From positions 1 to 47,073 of the forward strand of contig JAILIO010000030.1 in the NCBI GenBank assembly GCA_024695225.1: a DNA stretch of 47,073 bases, given 5' to 3'. Positions 38,307 to 46,594 of the stretch are shown here, piece after piece. Both the position numbers and the translations under genes were made by a program. This DNA is from Lachnospiraceae bacterium. GTDB lineage: Bacteria > Bacillota > Clostridia > Lachnospirales > Lachnospiraceae. The notes under the pieces are model-generated. The model made no database searches. It was not told the origin of the DNA and saw only the letters and a list, made by a program, of their open reading frames with translations. The number at the start of each line of letters is the position of its first letter. Position 1 is the stretch's first letter.

Positions 38307-38687
38307 CTATACTGTGTACAGATAGCTCTGATCCTGATCGCCATCGGACTCTTCTCCTGAACTTCCCTTGTTCCCGGAATCTGCCAGGTATTCCTTCCAC
38401 TGTTTTTCCCAGCGGCTGCGGCTGACCTTCACAAGCTTTGCGATCTCATCGTGGGGATTTGCCATAACTCCGGTGGATACCGGCTTCTTCACCGCCTTTG
38501 ACGCCGCATTTTCGATGGCCTCAGTACAGGCCGCCACCTCACCGCTTATGATAATAGTCACAAGCCTGCCGCCCAGTTTCCGTTCCCAGCTTTCAAAACT
38601 GACCCCGGCTGTTTTCAGCATTATATCCAATGCATCAACGGCGGCTGTCACACCCGTTATTTCCAGAAATCCGTATGCTCTGTCCAT
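38307..38687 (-). CDS. BMC-H-domain shell protein with C-terminal extension
   Basis: MDRAYGFLEITGVTAAVDALDIMLKTAGVSFESWERKLGGRLVTIIISGEVAACTEAIENA plus tail SRSRWEKQWKEYLADSGNKGSSGEESDGDQDQSYLYTV. Confidence 0.9.
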   Translation of the reverse strand: MDRAYGFLEITGVTAAVDALDIMLKTAGVSFESWERKLGGRLVTIIISGEVAACTEAIENAASKAVKKPVSTGVMANPHDEIAKLVKVSRSRWEKQWKEYLADSGNKGSSGEESDGDQDQSYLYTV

Positions 38688-38716
38688 TTAAAAGTCCCTG
38701 TTCCTTATCAATTTAC

Positions 38717-38992
38717 TTATACTGTGGGAAGTATCTTTTCAACGTCTTCATGAGGCCTGGGTATCACATGGGATGCCACCAGCTCTCCCAGCCTGGATGC
38801 ATTGGATGCCCCTGCTTCAACAGAAGCCTTGACAGCTCCCACATCGCCTCTCACCATGACAGTCACCAGTCCGGAACCTATCTTCTCGGTTCCGATGAGT
38901 CTGACCTCTGCGGCCTTTGTCATGGCATCGGCTGCCTCAACTGCTGCAGTCAATCCCCTGGTTTCGATCAAACCTAAAGCTTCGTATGACAT
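38717..38992 (-). CDS. BMC-H shell protein, close paralogue of 37899-38177
   Basis: [61 protein letters not shown]. Confidence 0.96.
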   Translation of the reverse strand: MSYEALGLIETRGLTAAVEAADAMTKAAEVRLIGTEKIGSGLVTVMVRGDVGAVKASVEAGASNASRLGELVASHVIPRPHEDVEKILPTV

Positions 38993-39009
38993 AATTTTCC
39001 TCCGTTTCC

Positions 39010-39327
39010 TCACCGCTTATCAAAAGCGGAGATCTTCAACATCTTCACTGTATCATCCGTCGGGCTCGGGATAATGAACTTCTGTACCCAGCCCGTCATG
39101 GCTTCCGCTTTCCTGACTGCAGCATCCATGGCCTCTGTCACATCCGCCACACTTCCCCTGAATTTCACCATCACCAGAAGGGGAACGGGAAGTTCGTCAG
39201 GATTCTTGGGTTTATTTTTGTCGAAGGGTTCAAGCCATACATTCCCTGCTTTGCAGCCTGCATCAGCACACATAAAGGCAGTCACAAGGCCGTAAACCTC
39301 CAACATTCCAACCGCTTCGTTGTTCAT
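39010..39327 (-). CDS. Divergent BMC-H-domain shell protein
   Basis: [74 protein letters not shown]. Confidence 0.88.
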   Translation of the reverse strand: MNNEAVGMLEVYGLVTAFMCADAGCKAGNVWLEPFDKNKPKNPDELPVPLLVMVKFRGSVADVTEAMDAAVRKAEAMTGWVQKFIIPSPTDDTVKMLKISAFDKR

Positions 39328-39328
39328 A

Positions 39329-40549
39329 TCAGTTTCCGTTTGCCATCACGGCTATCTTAAGGCCCTTCTGAGAAAGGTTCATCTCCAGAGCCTCATTTAT
39401 CTGTTCAAGGGGATACTTGTGGGTGATGAGCTCAGTCACCGGAAGCCCTATGGCCTTTGCTCTCTTCAGGAACTCAAAGGTGTTCACATAATCTCTCAGC
39501 GTGTATACCCATGAGCCCACAAGGGTTATCTCCTTGGAGCACATATCAAAATGAGGGTTGATGGTGGCATCTCCGCCGTTTACGAAGAATCCAAGTTCGC
39601 AAAGCCCGCCGCCGTTCCTTATGAACTTGTAGATATTGCTGTGGGCCTTGGGATTGCCGGTACACTGGAATGCGAAGTCTGCCAGATGTCCGCCGAATGC
39701 GTTCTTCACCCCGGCAGTCAGTTCTTCGATGCCGTTGGGATAATCCGCAAAGTTAACTGTGTTGTCTGCTCCGAGCCTCTTTGCAAAATCAAGTCTTGCG
39801 GGATTTCCGTCCACAGCCACTATGTTGTTCACGCCCATGGTGCGGAGAACAGCTATGCACAGGAGGCCTATGGGGCCGCAGCCCTGCACGCACACGCGGC
39901 TGGCAAATCTCAGGATGCCTGTGGATTTTGCTCTCTCAACAGCGTGAATGAGAACTGCTGCGGGTTCGATCAGTATCCTGGAATCCAGATCCATGTCGCT
40001 TACGTTAAATATGGTGGATCCCTTTCTCACGAAGATGTAATCCGAGAACCATCCGTTCAGATGATTGTCATCGTCAGGCAAAAGCCCGTATACATCTGCA
40101 TCGCCGACATTCTGTTTGTTGAGATCATAAACCGTTATCTCCGGATCGTCGTGGAAGATCATGCAAGTGACAACCTTATCGCCTATATGCAGATCTTTTC
40201 CGGCGCTGTCCTTTTTAACATCCTTTCCCATGGCCACTATGGTTCCCGTGCCCTCATGTCCGAGAGCCACGGGGATGAGTCCGAAGGGATCTCTGGAATA
40301 CTCATGGGCATCCGTTCCGCAGACCCCGCAGCCTTCAACCTTAACCAGGATATCTCCATCTCCAACGGGAGGTATGGGATACTCCTTTACATCGAAGTGC
40401 TTAAGGGATGTAAGGAAAGCAACATGAGCGGTTTTCGGTATGCTTCCGGCTGTGGGAGCTGCGGCAGGTTGTGAATATGAACCCACACTGCCGTCAGACA
40501 TTGCCGACAATACCTGTTTTACGATTTCTTCAATATTTGACTGATCCAT
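39329..40549 (-). CDS. Zinc-type alcohol dehydrogenase with N-terminal encapsulation peptide
   Basis: N-terminal MDQSNIEEIVKQVLSAMSDG plus linker; GCGVCGTDAHEYSRDPFGLIPVALGHEGTG; CVQGCGPIGLLCI. Confidence 0.93.
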   Translation of the reverse strand: MDQSNIEEIVKQVLSAMSDGSVGSYSQPAAAPTAGSIPKTAHVAFLTSLKHFDVKEYPIPPVGDGDILVKVEGCGVCGTDAHEYSRDPFGLIPVALGHEGTGTIVAMGKDVKKDSAGKDLHIGDKVVTCMIFHDDPEITVYDLNKQNVGDADVYGLLPDDDNHLNGWFSDYIFVRKGSTIFNVSDMDLDSRILIEPAAVLIHAVERAKSTGILRFASRVCVQGCGPIGLLCIAVLRTMGVNNIVAVDGNPARLDFAKRLGADNTVNFADYPNGIEELTAGVKNAFGGHLADFAFQCTGNPKAHSNIYKFIRNGGGLCELGFFVNGGDATINPHFDMCSKEITLVGSWVYTLRDYVNTFEFLKRAKAIGLPVTELITHKYPLEQINEALEMNLSQKGLKIAVMANGN

Positions 40550-40634
40550 TTATTTTTCCTTTCTGCAGTTTTGCCTTTCGGTGATCTTCTCCCGTTTCAG
40601 GTCCGGGATCCAACCGCCTCAGCAGGAAAACATA

Positions 40635-42026
40635 TCATCTGATACAGAGATAATCCTGCATTACGCATCTTCTCTTCTTTGTAAATGTCTTGGCGCTGGT
40701 CAGGCCTTCGCCCGTCCTGCTGGCTATGGTGAAGGTGCAGATGCTCTCGCCTCCAAAACCAAGGGCTGCATAACTGGGGCCGTTCTTAACGATTATGGCT
40801 GTGTCTATGGCTCTGGCATATCTTGTGATATGATCCACATTTTTTGAGTGGATGTGGGCACTGTGCCTGTTTCCATGCTCAAGCCACACGGCAGTCTTCA
40901 GCCCCTCTTCGAAGTCCCTGACTCTCACAAGCCCCAGGATAGGCATCATCAGTTCCGTGGTGATGAGGGGATGTTCCTTCTCGCCCTCAAAAACTATGCA
41001 GCGGATATTGTCCGGTACATCCACGCCAACCATGGAGAGAAGTTTCTTTGCGCTTCTTCCGACACACTTGCGGTTAAGCCTTCCCTTTTCATCCATGACC
41101 GTAGCAGAAAGCTTGTCCTGGACTTCCTTGGGCGCCAGGTAACAGTTCTGTTCCGCTATCATGTGATGCATAAGTTCATCCGCAACACTGTCCACACACA
41201 CGATCTCTTTTTCCGCTATGCAGGGCAGATTGTTGTCAAAGGTACAGCCGTTTACGATATCCTGGGCGGCCTTGGCAATGTCTGCAGTCTCATCGACAAG
41301 CGCGGGCGGATTTCCTGCTCCTGCGCCGATGGCTCTCTTACCGGATGAAAGGACGGCGGTCACAACTCCGGGTCCTCCTGTAGCCACCAGTAACTGAATA
41401 TCAGGCGACTTCATCATCACCGAGCTGGTGTCAAGGGTGGGCACTTCCACGGTACAGGCTATATTGTCAGGTCCCCCTGCCTCAAGTGAGCACTTATTTA
41501 CCATATCGATGGTGAATATGGTGGTCTTGACTGCGTTGGGGTGGGGGTTGAACACCACCGAATTCCCTCCGGCCAGCATTCCCATGGTATTGCAAAGCAC
41601 TGTTTCACTGGGATTTGTGGCGGGGGTTATGGCGCCGATAACGCCAAAGGGTCCCATCTCCACCAGGGTGAGTCCTCTGTCACCTGAAACCGCCTCTGTT
41701 GTAATGTCTTCGGTGCCGGGAACTTTATCCGCCACCAGGAGATGCTTCAGGATCTTGTCCCCCACATTCCCCATTCCTGTCTCATCAACTCCCATGCGGG
41801 CTATGATCTCCGCATTTTCACGGGTGGCTTTTCTTATGTTTGAAATGATCTTTTCCCTCTGATCCAGGGTCATATCGCGGATCACTTTCTGGGCTTTTTT
41901 TGAAGCAGCGATGGCTTCCTCCATGGTCCCAAACACACCATGCATACCCTGGGAAGCTCCGTCTATCTGCATTCTGGCCATGACCTCCTGAACCACGTTC
42001 CGGACCATGCTCTCATTTAACTCCAT
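40635..42026 (-). CDS. pduP: CoA-acylating propionaldehyde dehydrogenase (PduP-like) with N-terminal encapsulation peptide
   Basis: MELNESMVRNVVQEVMARMQIDG; VIGAITPATNPSETVLCNTMGMLAGGNSVVFNPHP; DNNLPCIAEKEIVCVD; TIASRTGEGLTSAKTFT. Confidence 0.95.
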   Translation of the reverse strand: MELNESMVRNVVQEVMARMQIDGASQGMHGVFGTMEEAIAASKKAQKVIRDMTLDQREKIISNIRKATRENAEIIARMGVDETGMGNVGDKILKHLLVADKVPGTEDITTEAVSGDRGLTLVEMGPFGVIGAITPATNPSETVLCNTMGMLAGGNSVVFNPHPNAVKTTIFTIDMVNKCSLEAGGPDNIACTVEVPTLDTSSVMMKSPDIQLLVATGGPGVVTAVLSSGKRAIGAGAGNPPALVDETADIAKAAQDIVNGCTFDNNLPCIAEKEIVCVDSVADELMHHMIAEQNCYLAPKEVQDKLSATVMDEKGRLNRKCVGRSAKKLLSMVGVDVPDNIRCIVFEGEKEHPLITTELMMPILGLVRVRDFEEGLKTAVWLEHGNRHSAHIHSKNVDHITRYARAIDTAIIVKNGPSYAALGFGGESICTFTIASRTGEGLTSAKTFTKKRRCVMQDYLCIR

Positions 42027-42120
42027 ACGTTTCCTCTCTTTTCAGTCTCTGAGCTTATGCTCTTCCGGCGAATCCGGGCTGCAGTCCGGATACCTTGCCG
42101 GAGGATCATCTCACCTTTTA

Positions 42121-42975
42121 TTATTTGCCAAGTCTCTCAAGAACCTTCTTTGTGATCTCTGCGATCACCTCAGGGCTCTGGGCTCTGTTGTCCACTGTCA
42201 TATCGGTGCTGCCGTGAACGCTGAGGCTGTTCTCGGGCATTCCCGGGATATGTGAAGAACATGCGCCTCCGCAGTTATGGCAATTGAGTCCGTCCTTGTT
42301 AAGGCACAGATTTGCGGGATGTTTGCCGGCAAGTCCCATCTTCCTTCTGATCTCGTACAGCTTTTCAACAGTGGCCTTGTCAAATTCCTTGGGGCCGCCC
42401 AGCTGCTTTGACTGATACAGAAGCTGTGCATAGAATTCCACGGATTCCATCTTCATATATGCGGCGAGAAGGTCTGTAGACCAGGTCAGAGCGCCATGGC
42501 TCTCCAGAAGAACTGCGTCATAGTAGGGCAGGTATTTTTCAAGCCTGTCAGGTATCTCGTTTGTGGAAGGTGTGCCGTACTCGGCGATGGGCACACAGCC
42601 GAGGGCTATGACTGCTTCAGGCATAATGGGCTGTGTGAGAGGGATACCCGCTATGGCAAAGCTGGTGGCATAAACGGGATGCGCATGGACCACAGAGCCG
42701 ACATCGGGTCTCTTCTGATACACTCTCATATGCATCTTTATCTCAGATGAGGGCTTGAAGCCTTTGTTAGCCTGGATCACGTTTCCGTTCTCATCAACCT
42801 TGCAGATGTAATCAGGGGTCATGAAGCCCTTGGATACGCCTGTGGGTGTGCAGAGGAACTCGTGATCGTTAAGCTTTACGGAAATGTTTCCATCGTTTGC
42901 CGCGACCATGTTCCTGTTGTAGATCCTCTTTCCGATGTCGCAGATCTGTTTTTTGATCTCATACTCGTTTACCAT
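42121..42975 (-). CDS. fucA: Class II aldolase (fuculose/rhamnulose-phosphate type) with Cys-rich segment and C-terminal encapsulation-peptide-like helix
   Basis: KQICDIGKRIYNRNMVAANDGNISVKLNDHEFLCTPTGVSKGFM; VVHAHPVYATSFAIAG; LLESHGAL; tail CLNKDGLNCHNCGGAC...SPEVIAEITKKVLERLGK. Confidence 0.93.
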   Translation of the reverse strand: MVNEYEIKKQICDIGKRIYNRNMVAANDGNISVKLNDHEFLCTPTGVSKGFMTPDYICKVDENGNVIQANKGFKPSSEIKMHMRVYQKRPDVGSVVHAHPVYATSFAIAGIPLTQPIMPEAVIALGCVPIAEYGTPSTNEIPDRLEKYLPYYDAVLLESHGALTWSTDLLAAYMKMESVEFYAQLLYQSKQLGGPKEFDKATVEKLYEIRRKMGLAGKHPANLCLNKDGLNCHNCGGACSSHIPGMPENSLSVHGSTDMTVDNRAQSPEVIAEITKKVLERLGK

Positions 42976-43096
42976 TTTTCAGTATCCTCCTTAAATTATG
43001 TTTACACTCTTGTTTTGAACTTATTTATCCCCGGCTGTAAAGCCCGCCTGCGCCGGATATGTTTCTATCCAGGCAGGATGAATAACTGTTTTTGTC

Positions 43097-43927
43097 TCAG
43101 CCTCCCAGAACACATTCCAGGCCGGATGCTTCCTCGGCCACTTTTCTCAGCATCCTCATCTGCTCTCCGTCCGGAAGTTCTGTATCTCCCATGGGGTAAG
43201 CCCTGTTGAGCCCGGTGTATTTGTCACTGCCGAGTCTGTGATATGGAAGAAGATGAATCCTCTTCACATGACTGAGGCTCCCTGCGAATTCAGCGATATC
43301 CCTTATCTCTTCAGGGGTAGCGTTGAAGGTCGGTATGGTGGGCACCCTTACGCTGAGTTCAACCCCCGGGTAGTCTGCTATCTTCCTCGCGTTCTCAAGG
43401 ACCAGTTCGTTGCCCGCCCCGATAAACTCTTTGTGCTTCCCGGAGTTTATGTGTTTTATATCCATAAGGAACTGATCGATATAGGGAAGCAGGCTCTCCA
43501 CCGTCTCCCATTTGGCAAACCCGGTGCTCTCCACCGCAGTGGTTATACCCGCATCCTTGGCAGCCATCAGAAGGCATCTTGCAAAGTCAGGCTGGAAAAG
43601 CATTTCTCCCCCCGAAAGAGTGAGACCGCCGCCGGATCTGCGGTAGTAATCCCTGTCTTTCTCCACAGTCTCCATCACTTCCCTGACCGTCACATCCTGT
43701 CCCATGATCTTAGGTTTACCTGCAACCATAAGCGTCTCTATCTCATGGCTCTGGGATTCGGGATTGCAACACCAGCGGCATCTGAAAAAGCAGCCCTTCA
43801 GAAACACTATGGTCCTTATGCCGGCGCCGTCATGGATGGAATAGCGCTGTATATCAAATATCCGTCCGGTTTTGTTCAGGCATTCCTCAGATAGCACTTG
43901 TCTGCTCCGTTCTGGATATGATGTCAT
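43097..43927 (-). CDS. Glycyl radical enzyme activating enzyme (radical SAM); start may be GTG at 43897
   Basis: DIQRYSIHDGAGIRTIVFLKGCFFRCRWCCNPESQSHE; GGGLTLSGGEMLFQPDFA; VPTIPTFN. Confidence 0.94.
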   Translation of the reverse strand: MTSYPERSRQVLSEECLNKTGRIFDIQRYSIHDGAGIRTIVFLKGCFFRCRWCCNPESQSHEIETLMVAGKPKIMGQDVTVREVMETVEKDRDYYRRSGGGLTLSGGEMLFQPDFARCLLMAAKDAGITTAVESTGFAKWETVESLLPYIDQFLMDIKHINSGKHKEFIGAGNELVLENARKIADYPGVELSVRVPTIPTFNATPEEIRDIAEFAGSLSHVKRIHLLPYHRLGSDKYTGLNRAYPMGDTELPDGEQMRMLRKVAEEASGLECVLGG

Positions 43928-46418
43928 CCTGCAGCGATCTTGAAAGTGTTGTAAAAAGCGCGCTGTATCCGGCGACCCTCACCACCAGATGCTGGTAGTT
44001 TTCAGGATGTTTCTGGGCATCCAGAAGAGTTTCCCTGGACACGACGTTGAACTGCATATGCATGCCCTTCTGATCAAAATAAGAACGGATAAGAGCCACG
44101 AAATCATCCAGAGCCTTGGTGCCGGAAAGAGCCGAAGGATGGAATTTCTGATTGAACAGGGTTCCGTTGGAGCAGATCCCGTGGTCCAGCTTCGCCACCG
44201 AGTTGCAGGCAGCGGTGGGACCGTGAGTGTCAGTGCCCACATAGGGCGAAACTCCATCCGCCACAGGGGTATGGGCAAGTCTTCCGTCCGGAGTCGCCCC
44301 TGTCTGGGCTCCAAGAGGAACATTTGCAGATACGGGATACATACCCGCCTGGAAGATACCGCCTCTGGGATTCCTGTAATTCTGTACAGGTTTTGAATAT
44401 GTGTAGGCGGCTTCTCTTGCAAATTCATCCACTTCATCGATGTCATTTCCAAACTTGGGAAGATCCAGGATCATCTGCCGGATCTCTTTATACCTGTTTC
44501 TCACATCTTCAGGCAATTCCATGGACGCCACTGTGGCGATGACCTGAGGCAGATCCTTTTCGCTCACCTCTCTCCCCTGTGCCTTCATCTCTGCGATGGA
44601 TTCTATTGCCAGATCCGTGATACTCTGCTCGTCAAGAGGTTCTCCGAAGTTCATCTTGAGAGCATTTTTAAGTTCTCTCATGGTGACCTTCTTTTCGTCA
44701 AATACAAGTTTTTTCACGGCGTAAAGGGCATTTCCCACATTTGCTATGCCAAAACCCTGAGGCCCCGTGAAGTTGTAATGAGCGCCTCCCTGTTCGATGG
44801 CTTTGCCGTTCTTCATACAGTCAGACACCATGCCCGAAGCATAGGGGTCGGGATTTAACTTTCCATGGGCCACATCTATGGAGTTATCTGCGTTGACCAG
44901 AAGGGTTATCATATAATCCATCTGCTTTTTGTAGGCCTCAAAGAATTCTTCGTAGGTCTGCATGTTTTCAACTTCTCCGGTCTGTATGGATATGCGCTCA
45001 CCAAGGTCGTAGCCGTTTGAGAACACAAGTTCAAGAGGTCTGCACATGTTAAAGAAGGCCGCGTCATGCCACCCGAAGGTCTTTCCGGGCACAGAGGGCT
45101 CCACGCATCCGATTATGCTGTAATCCCTCGCGTCCTCAAGAGTCACTCCCCTGTTCATCATAGCGGGGATAATAACCTCATCGTTATACCAGGCAGGAAG
45201 TCCGATACCTGTGCGAGTCAGATCCGCAGCCCTGACCAGAAGGTCATGGGGAGATCCGTTCCACACCCTTATGGAAAGCGAAGGCATGGGAAGGAAAACA
45301 TGCTTGCTTGCAGTTATGCACATGAAAGAGATATCGTTTGTCACATCTCTGCCTTCCTTGTCCTGGCCGCCCACTATCAGGTTCTGGAAGAGGGAATATC
45401 CCGCAAATCCCTTTGCCGACTGCTCATCCCTGCATTTGTTTAAGTCGTTCAACTTCACCCAGATGCAGTCGATAAGTTCCTGGGCAAAATCCCGGGTGAT
45501 GGCATTGTCATCCATGTCTTTTTTGTAGAAAGGATACATATACTGATCAAATCTTCCGGGTGATATGCTGTGTCCACTGGATTCAAGCTGCAGCAGCTGC
45601 TGTATGAACCAGAAGCACTGGCATGCTTCCCAGAAATTCTTCGCCCCTTTTGCCGGAGCAGTCCTGCAGTTTGAGGCTATCCTTTGCAGTTCTTCTTTTC
45701 TCTTGGGATCGCTTTCTTTTCCGGCCTCCTGCTCCGCCAGATCAGCATATCTTCCGGCATAGTCGATGGCAGCCTGATAATCGATGATCATGGCTTTCAA
45801 AAGGGCGCTCTTCTCAGCGCAGTCAGAATCACCGGCATTGCATTTTGAAAGTTCCTCTGCCGCCTCTCTGATAAGCCCTTCGTATCCACAGGTGATCACA
45901 CGGCCGTAATCCACGGTATAATGGCCTATGCCGTTGAAATAATAATTTCCCGCAGTGAATATATTGTGCTCCTGAGCCTTTCTGGTTTCGGGAGTCATAT
46001 AGTTTTCGGCCAGTTCGCTGGAGGTCCTTCCCTTCCAGTATTTATCTGCTTCTTTTATCTCTTCAGCAGTCTTTTTTGAGATATAAAAAGGATCCGCCTC
46101 ACGTTTTTCAACTGTGTCGAATTCTTTTTCCAGCCATTCATAAGAGAATTCCGGATAGGTCTGGCATCCTCTGGGGGCTATGGTGGTGGAACCCACTATA
46201 AGCTCCTCAGGTCTTATGATTATGGGGATGTTTTTAAGGATATGGGAAAAAGCCAGAGCCCTTCTGATGGTCTGAGGCTGACCTTCCGATGCCTTGTAGG
46301 ATTCGGTGATGAGTTTTGCCCTGGCAGATTCTATCTCGGGCATTTTAGCAAAAAGATGTTTGACCATGCGTGGTATACGCTCTGATCTGGGTATCTCGGG
46401 CACGTAATAATCAGCCAT
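43887..46418 (-). CDS. Glycyl radical propanediol/glycerol dehydratase
   Basis: DYSIIGCVEPSVPGKTFGWHDAAFFN (active-site Cys region); RVAGYSALFTTLSRSLQDDII (glycyl radical loop); ATG at 46418 with GGAGGAG SD. Confidence 0.94.
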   Translation of the reverse strand: MADYYVPEIPRSERIPRMVKHLFAKMPEIESARAKLITESYKASEGQPQTIRRALAFSHILKNIPIIIRPEELIVGSTTIAPRGCQTYPEFSYEWLEKEFDTVEKREADPFYISKKTAEEIKEADKYWKGRTSSELAENYMTPETRKAQEHNIFTAGNYYFNGIGHYTVDYGRVITCGYEGLIREAAEELSKCNAGDSDCAEKSALLKAMIIDYQAAIDYAGRYADLAEQEAGKESDPKRKEELQRIASNCRTAPAKGAKNFWEACQCFWFIQQLLQLESSGHSISPGRFDQYMYPFYKKDMDDNAITRDFAQELIDCIWVKLNDLNKCRDEQSAKGFAGYSLFQNLIVGGQDKEGRDVTNDISFMCITASKHVFLPMPSLSIRVWNGSPHDLLVRAADLTRTGIGLPAWYNDEVIIPAMMNRGVTLEDARDYSIIGCVEPSVPGKTFGWHDAAFFNMCRPLELVFSNGYDLGERISIQTGEVENMQTYEEFFEAYKKQMDYMITLLVNADNSIDVAHGKLNPDPYASGMVSDCMKNGKAIEQGGAHYNFTGPQGFGIANVGNALYAVKKLVFDEKKVTMRELKNALKMNFGEPLDEQSITDLAIESIAEMKAQGREVSEKDLPQVIATVASMELPEDVRNRYKEIRQMILDLPKFGNDIDEVDEFAREAAYTYSKPVQNYRNPRGGIFQAGMYPVSANVPLGAQTGATPDGRLAHTPVADGVSPYVGTDTHGPTAACNSVAKLDHGICSNGTLFNQKFHPSALSGTKALDDFVALIRSYFDQKGMHMQFNVVSRETLLDAQKHPENYQHLVVRVAGYSALFTTLSRSLQDDIISRTEQTSAI

Positions 46419-46458
46419 GATCTCCTCCAAACTGGAAATAATTGTTGTTTCTTGCACG

Positions 46459-46487
46459 ATTCTATGTCTTTTGGCCCCTTTTGTCAA
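46459..46487 (-). promoter_or_regulatory. Sigma70-type promoter of the BMC operon
   Basis: Minus strand TTGACA-N17-TAGAAT, 41 nt upstream of the GRE ATG. Confidence 0.85.
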
Positions 46488-46594
46488 GCATAAAACAAGT
46501 ATTTTTGTGGTTTATTTTTGTTTTTTGGGAAATTTTTGTTGTTTTTTGTTTGTTTTCCTTGACACATCTTATCAGAGAAGGGATAATCTATCTC

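Noticed and set aside
46559-46584. TTGACA ... TAATCT as a promoter for the PHP gene
   Set aside because: The putative -10 overlaps the gene's Shine-Dalgarno region (AGAAGGGA), leaving no sensible leader; the minus-strand TTGACA-N17-TAGAAT is the clear promoter.
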